The position numbers were made by a program, and so were the translations under genes. The notes under the pieces were generated by a model. That model had not been told where the DNA came from. It searched no databases and saw only the letters and a list, made by a program, of their open reading frames with translations. Positions 36,481 to 47,582 of a DNA stretch of 64,000 nucleotides are shown piece by piece; position 1 is the first letter of the stretch; every line of letters begins with the position of its first letter. The stretch is from Sporothrix humicola (Eukaryota > Ascomycota > Sordariomycetes > Ophiostomatales > Ophiostomataceae). The stretch spans positions 62,001 through 126,000 of the forward strand of contig WNYE01000016.1 in NCBI GenBank assembly GCA_021396245.1. The letters are read 5' to 3'.

Positions 36481-37767
36481 TCAATACTCCGCCCTCTGTG
36501 CAAACCGCATTTCTCCTTGGTCGACGTCAAAGACTGCCACCACACTCGTCAAGAAAGTGATGCCTAGCTTGTATGGTGTTGTCCCCTGGCTGCTGACTGG
36601 CCTCCTTGGATGTGTAATGCCCACTCGGCACAGTCGTCCTGTCGCATCTTTCTCTGTCTGTCGAAGAAGGTCGGCTGGAGAAAAGTAAAAGCTGTTCTTT
36701 CCATCGCCTATCTTTACACCCAATGTTGGCACTCTGGCATCACATGGCGCATAATATGCTCCATTCTGGGGGAGATAGACTGCCGGTGGGTCAAAGGCTG
36801 CCAGGACAGATGTTGCAATGTCGACCGGCAGGACTGAAAGTGTCGATCCAGCGTCGATAGCCACGGAGGGCAGTTCTGACGCCTCACTAGTCTTTTTGGC
36901 CGACAAAGCGACAGTGTTGACAGTCCCATCGTCGCCCCTCTTGCTGTACTCCCATTCCGTCGGCTTGATCACGTACATGCCGTGTCGTTTGCTGCCGTCC
37001 TTCATGGTTGTTGACAAGAGTGGTGTCCTCGCCCACGAATCTTTGTCGTATGCCACTCCGGATGGTACGCCGCCTAATGAAAGGTAGCTTTCTTTCTTAT
37101 TTGGCGACAATCGTGACAGTACCAGCGAAAATACGGGCGACGTCGACCCCGTCTTCCACAGCCGCGTAAACACCGGGTCGTACTCTTCATTACCCGCGCC
37201 CATACCTGTCAACGATGGGTAGCCAAGCCCCAACAAGCCCGACGCCTGCCCGTCTCCAAACCAGTGTGTCCGCTCCACCATCCCAATCGGCTGGGCCACC
37301 GACAGCCCCCCGACGGCAACGTCTGCCTCATCCAGCCGGCCCGCCGCAAACGTCCCGTCGCCAAAGAAGCGGCTAAAATTGCGGCCCTTGGCAGGCAGTC
37401 CCGGATATGGCTTGCCCAGCCCGCATTTCCTCTGGTCCTGCGGAGAACCGGTGTCGGCGACACACGCGTACCCCTGTGTGACCACCCACGTGTCGCTCGA
37501 CCCAGTGTCCAGCTGCACGGCGACGGCGTGCCCGTTGACAGCAATGTTGACTAGAAAGTACGTGTCGCGGACGTTGACAAGGGGGACGGGGACGACTTGT
37601 GGGTTGGCGTGTCGTATGACGGTCTGTGTGCTGTCTGTTTGGAGTATTCTGTTCTCTGCCTGCTCTGTCGTGATGGCTGCTGCGTCGGTTTGTGGAAAAG
37701 AGGTCAGGAAGATGCTGGCAAGTGCGAATCCTGTCGCTCGCCTCGAGAGTTGTCGTATTCGTGCCAT
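36481..37767 (-). CDS. secreted pepsin-like aspartic protease
   Basis: A 428-residue family A1 protease from the ATG at 37767. The frame stays open upstream to 37863 but without an ATG, and this start gives a signal peptide (residues 1 to about 29, hydrophobic core ATGFALASIFLTSF). The catalytic motifs are LDTGSSDTW (D87) and IDAGSTLSVLP (D305). The flap-equivalent reads FFGDGTF at 134-140, where many members have tyrosine. Cysteine pairs are likely at C102/C115 and around the C-terminal lobe. It is secreted or cell-surface. No GPI-type hydrophobic tail is present, so it is more like a soluble secreted than a yapsin-type protease. Convergent with the upstream reductase gene. Confidence 0.88.
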   Translation of the reverse strand: MARIRQLSRRATGFALASIFLTSFPQTDAAAITTEQAENRILQTDSTQTVIRHANPQVVPVPLVNVRDTYFLVNIAVNGHAVAVQLDTGSSDTWVVTQGYACVADTGSPQDQRKCGLGKPYPGLPAKGRNFSRFFGDGTFAAGRLDEADVAVGGLSVAQPIGMVERTHWFGDGQASGLLGLGYPSLTGMGAGNEEYDPVFTRLWKTGSTSPVFSLVLSRLSPNKKESYLSLGGVPSGVAYDKDSWARTPLLSTTMKDGSKRHGMYVIKPTEWEYSKRGDDGTVNTVALSAKKTSEASELPSVAIDAGSTLSVLPVDIATSVLAAFDPPAVYLPQNGAYYAPCDARVPTLGVKIGDGKNSFYFSPADLLRQTEKDATGRLCRVGITHPRRPVSSQGTTPYKLGITFLTSVVAVFDVDQGEMRFAQRAEY

Positions 37768-38640
37768 TGCGAGATGTAGTTGTGGAAGAGGATGTGTTCG
37801 TCCGGGACGTGGGAGTTCTCCAGAGTTTCTCAAAGTAAACAAATTTCGCTGTGTCGTGATCAATAAGTTGTAACAATGAACAGCACTAAGAACAGGATAG
37901 GAGTGAAGGATCTGTTGGCCATTTTCATTCTTTCAACAACGCCAAAAGAAAAGAATCGTTGATTGTTGTGTTTTGGGGGAGGTCATCGGTTGGCTGGTTG
38001 GGCTTCTTCTCCCCTTCTCTCTCTCCCTCATTCTCTCTCGGCCGATTGTTTGCAGGACCAACAGTCAACTGCAATATGTGGGACCAACTGTGCCGCACAC
38101 ATAAGACACAGAAAGTACGACTGACCACAACAGTGTTTAGACTTTGCCTTCTGTGCCGCTTATCTGCTCTTCTACTCCCCTCCTCTTGTGCCTCGTCACT
38201 CTTAGAAAAAGGCATGTGCCGCCTCTATTTTTAAGGGCAGGCCGTACGGACTCGAAAAAGATTAATTGTCTGGACATCGGGTGTTTTTATTTTACTTTTG
38301 AGTGTTTTTGTGTCTTGTACGCGCACAATTCCCGGGCAGGACTACTCGTCTTGTGGTCCTTTGCGACCTTTCACGGCCTCTTCCCCGGATAATCTACATT
38401 TGCAATATATCATGTCTAAAAATAAGATGTAGGGACGTCGAAATAGAGTGCTCTCTCATCGAGTGGTCCTACATCCCGCGCGAGTTGTAAGTCGTCGTTG
38501 AATTTAGCCTGTTCTCCCGACAGTCCGTCAACACACCATCACCAAATGTTTGTACCACCACAGCAATCATGCACGCTATTGCGCTCTTGCGCGTCCTTCA
38601 ATGTATTGAATTATTCAAACATGAATCTTACACATCAATC
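37768..38640. other. intergenic
   Basis: Promoter side of the aspartic protease and 3' side of the hydrolase. A TC-rich stretch lies at about 38008-38042. No gene supported. Confidence 0.6.
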
Positions 38641-39580
38641 TCAGTTGTCCCTCCCCGCCTTGACCAGATTCGTCAGCAGCTCCTCCCCCTTGGCCACCAG
38701 GCTCACGTGGCCCTCCCCCTCCAGGAGGTATGCCCTCAGTGCGTCCGCCGGCAGGTGCTTGGCAAACCACTGCCCGTGTGCGTACGGCACCATCTTGTCG
38801 TCGCTGCCCTGGTAGAGGAGGACGGGCACCTTGATTTCGGACAAATCAAAACCCCACCCCTTGCCGACAAACTCCATATCGTCGTCGATCCAGCCATCCA
38901 CGCCGTTGCGCAGGCCGTTGCTCATCACCGAAAACAGATAATCGCCCAGCTCGCCCTTGGAGGCGGCCTTGTCCACGTCGCTCAGGATTGTGTCCAGCGC
39001 GGCCACCGCCCCCTCGGCGCCGCCCGCATTGATCTCGCCGCGCATATTCTCGCAGAACGCGCGCAACGCGTCATAGCCCTCAGCCGCACACCGGAACTCC
39101 TCAATGTCTGCACGCTGTTAGTAATGAACATGGTCTGCCTCTCTGCATGGTGCACCTACTGTCCTCCCCCTGGCCGGCCAGAAAGTCCAGGTCAGGGGCA
39201 TCGGCGGGACCAACGCCGGCAATCGTCAAGGCCGCCTTGACGCCCGGGAGACGCGCCGCACACGCCAGCGCATGCGGACCACCGCCGCTCCAGCCCATCA
39301 CGAGACACTCGGTCACGCCCAGGTGGTCGTTGAGAGCCTGAGCATCGGCGACGATATCGACCACAGCTCTTCCAGCGTGCCGGTCCGAATTGCCATATCC
39401 AGGCCGAGCAGCCGCAATAATCATGATACCCTGGGCCTCGGCAGCTCTAACCAGAGTCGGCGGTGGCTGCGTGCCGGACGGTGTTCCGTGGAACCAAAGA
39501 AGAGGGTATCCGTTGGGAGCGCCTGCAATGAGGTATGCAATCTTGCGCCCAGAGGGGAAGGTGAAGATCTGTTCAGACAT
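38641..39580 (-). CDS. alpha/beta hydrolase
   Basis: Two exons, 39160-39580 and 38641-39107, with a 52-nt intron (GTAGGT donor, CTAAC branch, GTGCAG acceptor), give 295 residues. The alpha/beta hydrolase fold is shown by HGTP at 31-34 (oxyanion loop), nucleophile elbow GWSGGGP (S98), acid GSDD (D243 or D244) and histidine GEGHVS (H274). It has a cap region at about 140-225. No signal peptide, so probably cytosolic. The substrate is unknown; esterase, peptidase or epoxide hydrolase activity cannot be separated. The first ATG of the frame at 39580 (MSEQIFTF) matches the family start. Confidence 0.85.
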
Positions 39581-40583
39581 CTTTACCAACGAACGAGCGT
39601 AGCGAGTGAGGGCAAAATAAATGGCTGAAGTCCACTGGTTGTAAACGTGGTGAGTGAGGTCGTTGGTGATGAAAGTAGTCTGTCGTTGATGCGATGCCAA
39701 GCTTTTTATGCCCAGACGGAGGCTGCGAAAGGCGACACGACTAATGATACAAGCACGAGATGCAACGTCTGTGGTCGCGGGGTTGATGACGGCGATCCTT
39801 TGAATGGTGGTCGCAGACGGTGGTCGCAGACGGCTTAGGTCAGCGCGGGAAGTCAGAGGTTGACAAAAGAGGCGAAAACCAGTCGAAACGAACCAAAGTC
39901 CATCAAAATCCGTCAAAAACAGTGGAAAGCGTGGAGATTTAGACTGACCTTCCTTTTTGAGACGACTCGCTTTTCTTTGTACTTGCCTAATCAGGGCAGC
40001 TTTGGGCCAGCAACAACGCGATTTGTGATACTTTTTACGGTCACTGAACAATTATCACAGACTACGCTCTCCCGTCTTACAGCTCTTACAGCCTGGAATA
40101 CCGCCGTAGACAATCCCCGGTGAGTCAATACCAATTGCGCTCGACGATCACCACATTCTGGCCCGCGTGTTCGGCAAGAGCCGACTACAGCAAAAAGCTT
40201 GGCTTACCAATCCAATGGGCGAGGCTGCAGTAATCGAATAAAAGTCACAATGACGAAGAATGAGGCTGTGCCAGCAACGAACAAACGACAATGTAGATAA
40301 AGTACCGAAAACAAGACAGGCAATTCACATAGAGGACAGAATGTTTTGTTCAAACGCCAATGCGTCATTTCATTACATATGAAAGAGAAAAGTGAAAGCT
40401 AACCAAAACGTCTAAATGCAGAGAGATATGCAACCATGACAAGAAATGGTATCAACAGGAGGGAATATTTGACGAATATGAAAAAGATAGTAAAGAAAAG
40501 GAAAGAAAAGACCAGCCGTATATGCAATTAAATATTAGTAGTAGATCATCGACCAACGCGAGTCGACTAGGTCGCAACGTCGC
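39581..40583. other. intergenic
   Basis: Promoter region of the hydrolase and downstream region of the membrane-protein gene. The left part has a repeated GGTCGCAGACGG (near 39810-39835). A/G-rich sequence lies at 40380-40520. No gene supported. Confidence 0.6.
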
Positions 40584-42449
40584 CTAACCATACCGCACAG
40601 GCGACATGGGCGCCTTCTCGGCCGCCCGCGGCGACCCTTGCCAGCCACCAGGCTGCTGCTGCGGCATCGGCATGGGCCCTGGTGCGGGCGCGTAGCCGGG
40701 GTACATGCTGTCGCGGCCGGGCATGGCGCCCAGAGGAGCGCCGCCGACCATACCGGCGCCAGCAGCTTCGGCTGCAGGCACCATGACGTAGCCCCGCTGG
40801 CGCATGTCCTGCAGGACGTCCATGGTCATGGCGTTGTTGCGGCGCATGCGGTTGCGGCGGTGGGTGTCGACACAGGCCCAGACAAACAGGGTAAAGTGCA
40901 GAATGACGGCGAGGCCCTGAAGAATGGCGAGCAGCAAGTCCAAGGCGTAGCGGCGCGGCTTGTCGTGCCACAGCTCGTTGACAAAGGCGTCCTGCTGGGC
41001 GCAGGAGGTGAACTCGGGGGTGCAGTCGCGGGTGCGGGTGTAGGTGTAGGTGGAAGTGCTGGAGGTGGTGGTCGTCGGGTAGATGTAGTAGCCGTCCGAG
41101 TCGGTCGAGTAGCTGTCGTACGGGTCATAGTAGTCGTACGAGTAGTAGTCGGAGCGGGTGTAGGGGTCATCGTACGAGTACGGGTCGTCGTACGAGTAGG
41201 GGTCCGAGTACGAGGAGGCCGAAGACGAGAACAGCTGGCGCTTGGCACGCTCCGAGAGGACGGGCGGGGCGGTGGTGACGGCGGAAGCGGCAGAGGCGAC
41301 AGAGGCGGCCGACGCGACGGCGATGGACGTGACGACAGAGACAACGGCCTCAACGGAGGTAGGCGTCGATTCACTGACAGCCGACGGCACGACCGCCGAG
41401 CCCGTGCGCTTGGCGTAGTTGTAGTAGTTGCTGCTCGTCGTCCACACCCACGAGTTGTTAGGCGCCAGCGAGTAGCCGCCGCCGTAGCTGCTGCCGTAGT
41501 AGTAACCGCTGCTCAGGTCGCCGTCGCTGCCAAACTGGGCCAGCGAGTAGACGGCGGCCACCGTGAACAGGAGCGTGACGATGAAGGCGAGCCACAGGCA
41601 CAAGTCCAGGCCAACAGCAATGCCGGGGTGGACAGCACGTGGGGGCTTGCGCAACAACAAAACCAAAACAACAATGACACACCACACGAGCGACACGCCG
41701 AGAGGAATCAAAGTGTAGGGGATAATGTACGAATCGTCAAAGTAGTACCAGCTGTAGCCGGTGCTACCGTTCTTGGCCGTGATGGCAGCCGCAGCGCCAA
41801 TGGCGATAATGTCCAGGACAATCAGCAACAGGCGCATGCTCAGCTTCCACTGCCAGTGCTCGTCGCTGCCGGCCATGCGCTGCGAGAACGTCTTGGGCTT
41901 GTTGTCGGCAGCGGCCAAAGCGGCAGCAGTGCCCACGGCGGCACCGCCCAGAGCAGCATCAGCCGCGCCAGGAGCTACACCTGCAGCGCCGGTGTATGGG
42001 TACCCGCCGGCCGGAGGGTACCCGCCGGCGGCAGCATTGTAGTAGCCACCGGGAGGAACCTGGCCCTGGGGCTGGTACGGGTACGCCGCAGTAAACGGCG
42101 TGTTCTCCGTCACGCCGACAGGGCTGAAGCTGCGGGGTGGCTGCTGGATGGGGCCGCCGGCGGTGGCGTACTGGTTGCCGTCGGACGAGGGGCCGGCGAC
42201 GGTGATCTCCGGGACGGCTCTTTGCTGTGTTGTCGGGGACGAAGGCGAGGCGAGATCGGGGTGGACAGGCAAGGGCGACGTAGCGTGCACGGAGCGCAGA
42301 GATCTGGGGCCTGAGCCGGTGGGCGACGACACGGAGGGGACAGCAGCCGCCGCGGCCAGTCGGGGAGACGGCGCGGGCGACGACGACGAAGCTGCCGGCA
42401 TGGCGGGGCCGGCAATGTCCTGAGGGGACGGTTGCGGGCGGTCGGCCAT
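40584..42449 (-). CDS. MARVEL-like four-helix membrane protein with Tyr/Asp-rich loop
   Basis: A 621-residue intronless protein. Residues 1-190 are disordered and rich in Pro, Ala and Ser, with GGYPPAGGY-type repeats near 141-152. Four helices follow at about 205-224, 244-266, 278-302 and 502-527, the layout of fungal MARVEL-type membrane proteins. Between helices 3 and 4 lies a 200-residue loop with Ala/Val/Ser-rich sequence and a Tyr/Asp/Ser repeat (413-458, units like DPYSYDD). The C-terminal tail is Met/Pro/Gly-rich. It probably sits in the plasma membrane with both tails in the cytosol. Function unknown. The plus-strand open frame across it (40638-42314) is a shadow caused by codon bias. 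Confidence 0.75.
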   Translation of the reverse strand: MADRPQPSPQDIAGPAMPAASSSSPAPSPRLAAAAAVPSVSSPTGSGPRSLRSVHATSPLPVHPDLASPSSPTTQQRAVPEITVAGPSSDGNQYATAGGPIQQPPRSFSPVGVTENTPFTAAYPYQPQGQVPPGGYYNAAAGGYPPAGGYPYTGAAGVAPGAADAALGGAAVGTAAALAAADNKPKTFSQRMAGSDEHWQWKLSMRLLLIVLDIIAIGAAAAITAKNGSTGYSWYYFDDSYIIPYTLIPLGVSLVWCVIVVLVLLLRKPPRAVHPGIAVGLDLCLWLAFIVTLLFTVAAVYSLAQFGSDGDLSSGYYYGSSYGGGYSLAPNNSWVWTTSSNYYNYAKRTGSAVVPSAVSESTPTSVEAVVSVVTSIAVASAASVASAASAVTTAPPVLSERAKRQLFSSSASSYSDPYSYDDPYSYDDPYTRSDYYSYDYYDPYDSYSTDSDGYYIYPTTTTSSTSTYTYTRTRDCTPEFTSCAQQDAFVNELWHDKPRRYALDLLLAILQGLAVILHFTLFVWACVDTHRRNRMRRNNAMTMDVLQDMRQRGYVMVPAAEAAGAGMVGGAPLGAMPGRDSMYPGYAPAPGPMPMPQQQPGGWQGSPRAAEKAPMSPVRYG

Positions 42450-43103
42450 GGGTGTTGAGCTGTGAGTTGAATTAAGGTAGTGCGGGAGGAATGAGGAATG
42501 TGGAAACTAAAGATGGATCGTGAAGATGTGGCTGCAAAAAGATCGATGACGAGGAGATCGATCGAGCAAGCGAACGGACGCAGACAGGCTGCAAGAGAGA
42601 TTAAGTAAAAAGAAGTAGAAAGGGGGTAAAGCGAGTGACAGTTGACAGCAAATGTCAACAAACGATCCAAACGATCCAACAGCAACAGCTCTTCAAGGAA
42701 AGAGGCACACGATCACAGAAAGGACAAGGACAAGAAAGGAAAAGAAAGAAAAGTACCCAAACGAAAGAAGAGAGGCGCCACCAGATCTTATGAAGAAGAG
42801 GGAATGAAAATACTGGGGTGGCCACAAAGGGGGTCCTGCTTTCCCAAAAGGGAAATAGGGGCATCAAGAAAAATTCAGCGAACAGGGGAAGTTCGCACGA
42901 TGGGAGCCAAGCAAAACCTAAAAACACGCACAAAATTGCACTACCACACGCCGCCAACCCTCGACTTTCACAGCCTGGTCCTTTTTCTCTTCGTTTGCTT
43001 GACCCTCGCCTGGCTCACCTAATCTGGCGACCTCTTGGCAGGCTGGGCTGGTGACACTAGGATTTTCCACTGTCTGTTGTGTCCAGGCCTCCCTGGACCT
43101 GCC

Positions 43104-43201
43104 TAGAATTGTGAGAGGAAGCGGCACAAACACCTGCCTGGACGTGCCTGGGTAGAATTGTGAGAGGAAGCGGCACAAACACCTGCCTGGACGTGCCTGG
43201 G
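43104..43201. repeat. 49-bp tandem duplication
   Basis: Two identical adjacent copies of a 49-base unit beginning TAGAATTGTGAGAGG and ending GGACGTGCCTGGG (43104-43152 and 43153-43201). A diverged partial third copy precedes them (CCTGGACCTGCC at about 43092-43103). Confidence 0.9.
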
Positions 43202-45284
43202 AATTATCTCGGGGCAGGCAGGCACAGCTGTCCAATTTTAGAGTCAAGAAATCGACTCCATTGCAAGTGTTAAAAATCGTGTCCATCTGGTCTAGGCTTC
43301 GTCGTGGCCTGTGATCGACAGCGTTTGTTGCCTGTTCGCGCCTGACTCGTCTACACTCGCGCCTCGCCAACTCTCTCTTTCAGTGGAAAAAAGGTGCGGC
43401 CGCTGAATGCTGAATCGCTGAATCGTGGCGTTTGTCCCCGTCCAAGCTGTTCTGTTCTGTCTCGCTCCTGCCCTACAGCTCGGTTCGGCCAATTTTGCCT
43501 TCTTGCCTTCTTGCCCCTGCCTTGTGCCGTAAGGCCGCGGGCCAAGCCTTTGAGCCTCGTCCAACAACAAACACGACAAAATGATTCCAGATACCTGGGA
43601 GAACCGTGCCGCGGTCCTTCGGTCCTCACCTCACGATGCATGCATGAATGCAACGCAAACAAATACACACACAAAAAAGAGTCATTGACGAACACGAGAG
43701 TGAACAGGCAGAGATCTCGTTTTGCCTCTTTCTTCGGTCTGGTCTTTCCTCTTTTGTCTTTTCCCTTTCCTCTCGTGGAAGCCACGATCGTGTCTGTTGC
43801 TTTTCTTGGTTCACTATTGCTTCCTTCCTTCCCTAGTGGCGCACTGGCGCAAAACAAGCTTAATTTTTCATGCTCCTCAAACTCAGTAGTGTTCCATTCG
43901 GTGGTATTCTCTTTTTTCATCTTGATTTTTTCTCGTCCTTTCCCGTCGCATTGAATACCTGTGCCACTGGGGAGGAGTCCACTCGCCGGCGACCCCTGTC
44001 CTTTTTTTAGATTTTTAGTTCCAGTCAAGGTTTGGGCGGCGCCGTCCCCTAGCGGGAAGCGAAATTTTCGTCTTTTTTCTCTTTTCTTCTCTTATGTCGC
44101 CAGGCTGCGCCTCATTGAGTCTGCTGGAATCAGGGCCTGGGCAGGCCTAAATTCCCCTGGAACGGCGTTCAAAGCAACGTCCAGAGTGTTGATGGCCCCG
44201 CGCTAGACCCCTTGTCGACTAACGCCAGTCTCGCGCGTTCCTTGCCCTTTCCCCTTTTTGTCAAGACTGTGGCATTTCGCTGTCGATCGTGTCGTGTTTC
44301 TTTCACGATCTCTCGACCAAACACACAGACAGCGCCCCTTACGTCTGTGGTCTGTGGGACTTTGGTGATATCTTTCTTGTTTCCTCCTCTTGTCTCGTCC
44401 TTTTCGACAAAGCCGTCTCGATAAACATCAAAAGGTCTCGGCTTGGCCCTGCCGCGTCGACCAGCTAACGCCTCCCAAGGCCTCCTAAACCAACTAACAA
44501 TAGCCCAAATATCCTAAAGCTCTCTAAACTCTGTCAGTTGATTGTGATGTTCCAATTGTTCGGCCTGCCTGTTGAGTCCCATCCTCGGCGGGTCCTCCAA
44601 AACCTGCAATTGCACCCAAAACACCAAATCACGACAAAGACGCGGAAAAGTCGGAAACTCTAAAATTGAGGGGACCCACTGCCAACGGTGTCTGTCCCAA
44701 AGCGGCAACCTCAGCGAAGACGAGAAATTGACAGAGACAAAAAGACGACAAAGAAGGCAGCATTGGTCTCGTGATGAAACGACGTCAGAATGGAGAACTG
44801 CTTGTCGTTTTGTGATTGTTGCAGACCGCCTCTTGTCCGAGCACGTCGGAAAGAGAGGAAGTAAAACAGTTGTGAGAATACGAATTTTGTGATAGCGAAA
44901 AGAGTCACAAAGAGAAGGGTCGCAAAGAATCAATGGACTTGAGGAGAACGTCTTGAAGAGGATCGCACCGCGATTTCATGCGTCGAATTGTTGTCTGTCA
45001 TCGACAATTGTAGTCATCTCACCGACAAGCGACGTCTGTAAATTATATTAATCTGATTGCCCAGCCGGCGACCACACAAACTGCCGTGCCGCAGTCTCGC
45101 CTTTGTAAGCTGTGCCGCTCATTAAACAGCAAACAGGCAGGAAGGTCTGTTGGTTATGGTTTCTAGAAACTGTCGCGAAATCATGTGATTCTGTTGGTTG
45201 GGCTGGAGAACCCACATCGCGAGATCCAACGACATAGACATTGTGAGCATAACCAACACGAAAAGGCTTAAAATTTTCCAACAT

Positions 45285-45480
45285 TATAGATCTTTTAATT
45301 TTAAGTGAATATTCTCATTTTCCCTACTTATATTGTATTTTCAACAAAATTTTACAAGTTTTCTCAAGTCAATAAGATTCTTAATGAATTAAAATAGTCC
45401 TCCTAAGTAGAACAATATTAAGACCTTGCATTCATGGAAAATACAATGCTAGCATCAACGCAAAAAGATCAGATGAAAAA
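45285..45480. other. AT-rich tract upstream of the gag-like gene
   Basis: About 70-75% A+T over 200 bases, ending about 220 bases before the start codon at 45705. It may be part of the promoter region or a separate insertion. No gene inside. Confidence 0.5.
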
Positions 45481-45704
45481 TAAAAGCAAAAATTCACATT
45501 TACCCCTCCAAAAACGTGGCCGTGAATAGATGAATAGAATTTGACCGTAGCTTGACTTTCCTGCGATTAATTTTCTCACAACTTCACTTTCTTGCAACCC
45601 ACGTTTGTAGAAATCTGTTTGCAATTCACACTCTCACCTTCCAACCAACATTCAATTCGACAAATATCTTCAAATTCACATCTACCATCATCACCACTAA
45701 GACC

Positions 45705-47034
45705 ATGGAACAGTGGTACATACCTTCATCGCCGGCCCCGCCAGTTCGCATCAAGATGGAGGAAGATTACGAAGACAACAAGGCGAATGTTTACAGACAG
45801 AGGTAGGTCTGCGTGCAAGTATCAACATTATTTTAATCGTGGACCGACACTGACCAACAGACTCCCTAGTGTGACGTCCATCCGGTCGTCGAGCGAAGGG
45901 TCGTCCTCGTCTTCTTCGTCTGGAGATTCGTCGTCGTCGAGCGGCCGTGCCCTCAGCTCGCACAATTCGATCTACAACTCGGTGGACCTTGCGACTAAGA
46001 GCGAGCACGCCCCGGATGGCCCTGGATCCGGGTCGTCCAGTTCATCGGGCTCGTCGGATTCGTCTGGTGATGATTCTGATGGCTCGTCGTCTGGCGACTC
46101 GGGAGACGACTCGGGACCCTCCCTCCGCTCATCCTCACCCGCCTCCAACGTCTACAGCCCACCCTCGCAAAGCACCGTCCCGCTCGTCACGCTGCTCACC
46201 GACCTCGACTCGTTTGACGACTGGCAGTCGAGCCTGCTGGCCAACCTCAAGTACCACGGCCTAACGGGCTTTTTGGCCACCGCCGCGAGTGGCAGCGAGG
46301 ACAAAGACACCGACACAGACACTAAAATCGAGGTCAAGCCTGCCCACCCCGACAGCCTCGCGTATGCTCAGTAGGATGAGCGGCGCAAGCTGGCCAAGGG
46401 CATTATTGTGTGCTCCGCGCAGACCGTGCTGGACCAGCTCAAGCAGCGCAAGCAGTTCCACAAGTCGGTCGACACCAACGTGTCGCCGCTCGCCAAAAGC
46501 CGGAAGCGGAAGCGGGCTGGGGAGGACGTGGGTGCCAGCCAGAGCCAGACGACAGACACGTCATCGTCAGTGGGTGCTAGCAGTGGTAGCGCCAACAGCG
46601 CCAACAGCGCACCCCCCGTCGGTCCTGTGGGTTTTGGAGGAGGCCTGACTGCTGGCATCCCTATCGGGCTGCCTGTTGCCTACAACCCCAAGATCAAAAA
46701 CCCCCGCCACCACTACGACGCGGCCGTCACCTTCATGGTCCGCCAGTCGGCCCTCACGGGCCACACCGCCGCCCTCGTCAACCGCTTCTGCACGGCCGAC
46801 CGCAGCAGCTGCGACAGCCTGGCGGCGTACCAGCACTTGCTGATGGACACGCGCCGGAGACTGACAAGACTGGGAGCCGACCCGGGCGACACGTTTGCCA
46901 TGTGGGTTGCTCTCGCCGGACTGCGGACGGCGTACAGCCGGTGGCACGGAAAGCTGGCGGCACAGATGGCGGCCGGCACTCTGGAGTGGGATGGACTTAT
47001 GGCGGCGATGGCGGGACGGGCTTGTAGAGAGTAG
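45705..47034 (+). pseudogene. copia-gag-like gene interrupted by one in-frame TAG
   Basis: ATG at 45705. Exon 1 (45705-45802) is joined through a 58-nt intron (GTAGGT donor, CTGAC branch, ACAG acceptor) to exon 2 from 45861. The frame reads 203 codons to a TAG at 46372-46374, then continues in the same frame for 219 codons to a stop at 47032-47034 with the same codon bias. Residues 40-160 are Ser/Asp-rich and disordered. Around the stop the sequence resembles the N-terminal gag region of Ty1/copia elements (DDWQSSLLANLKYHGLTGFL, then A-x-[stop]-DERRKLAKGII), where a tryptophan is usual at the stop position. A basic KSRKRKRA stretch follows at 46495-46518, a nuclear-localisation-like signal. 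There is no pol gene or LTR nearby. It is a domesticated or stranded gag-like gene, either recently inactivated or read through. Confidence 0.6.
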
Positions 47035-47335
47035 GACAATACAGGGCGTGTAGCAGGCAGGCGAACATAATGATGTATAGTAGGAAGAAATTGACACTTT
47101 GACTTTTGAGTATGGTCAGCGATGTCGTTTTGCGATCCTTGAAAAAGGTAAAGTAATAATTTTGTGCAGCAACGCCTATATATATTGTTTCTCGTCATGC
47201 ACCAATGCTAGCCCCTTCTCCTGGAGCAGCAGCCGAGCCGCTGTACACCTCTTCGTCTTGGACATTTCCATCATCACCATTTACTATTGTGTGCTTGGAG
47301 GGACCAGCTGGTGCACCGTTGTTGACAGAAGAGAT

Positions 47336-47535
47336 CTAGGCCTTACGCATCTCCTTTATGTAGCGCACCCGGAGGTCGTCTTTGAGTTTGATGGACTCAG
47401 TCCGTGCATGGTCCTGCAAATTGCGGAGCGCTCGACGGCCCGCCTTGAATTTGTCGTAGGAGTTGACGAGGCTTATTGTCTGGATGTGATATTGGTGGTA
47501 TTCGACCTCGGCTGGAAGCATGTTATCCACCTCGC

Positions 47536-47582
<47 letters not shown>

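Larger units (their letters stand above)
42450..45704. other. 3.2-kb intergenic region
   Basis: No gene supported. The part next to 42450 is the promoter of the membrane-protein gene. A 49-bp tandem duplication lies at 43104-43201 and an AT-rich tract at 45285-45480. Open frames up to 225 codons (43351-44028 minus) are low-complexity Lys/Arg/Glu or Ser/Phe sequence from C/T-rich tracts and show no coding bias. Confidence 0.55.

Noticed and set aside
40638..42314. 558-codon open frame on the plus strand
   Set aside because: Shadow of the minus-strand membrane-protein gene; composition is Arg/Val/Gly-rich from antisense codon bias, with no domains.
46370..46430. Intron that would skip the TAG of the gag-like gene
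   Set aside because: A GTAGGA donor exists at the stop, but the nearest acceptor (GCGCAG) gives a frame shift and would remove part of the conserved gag-like region.
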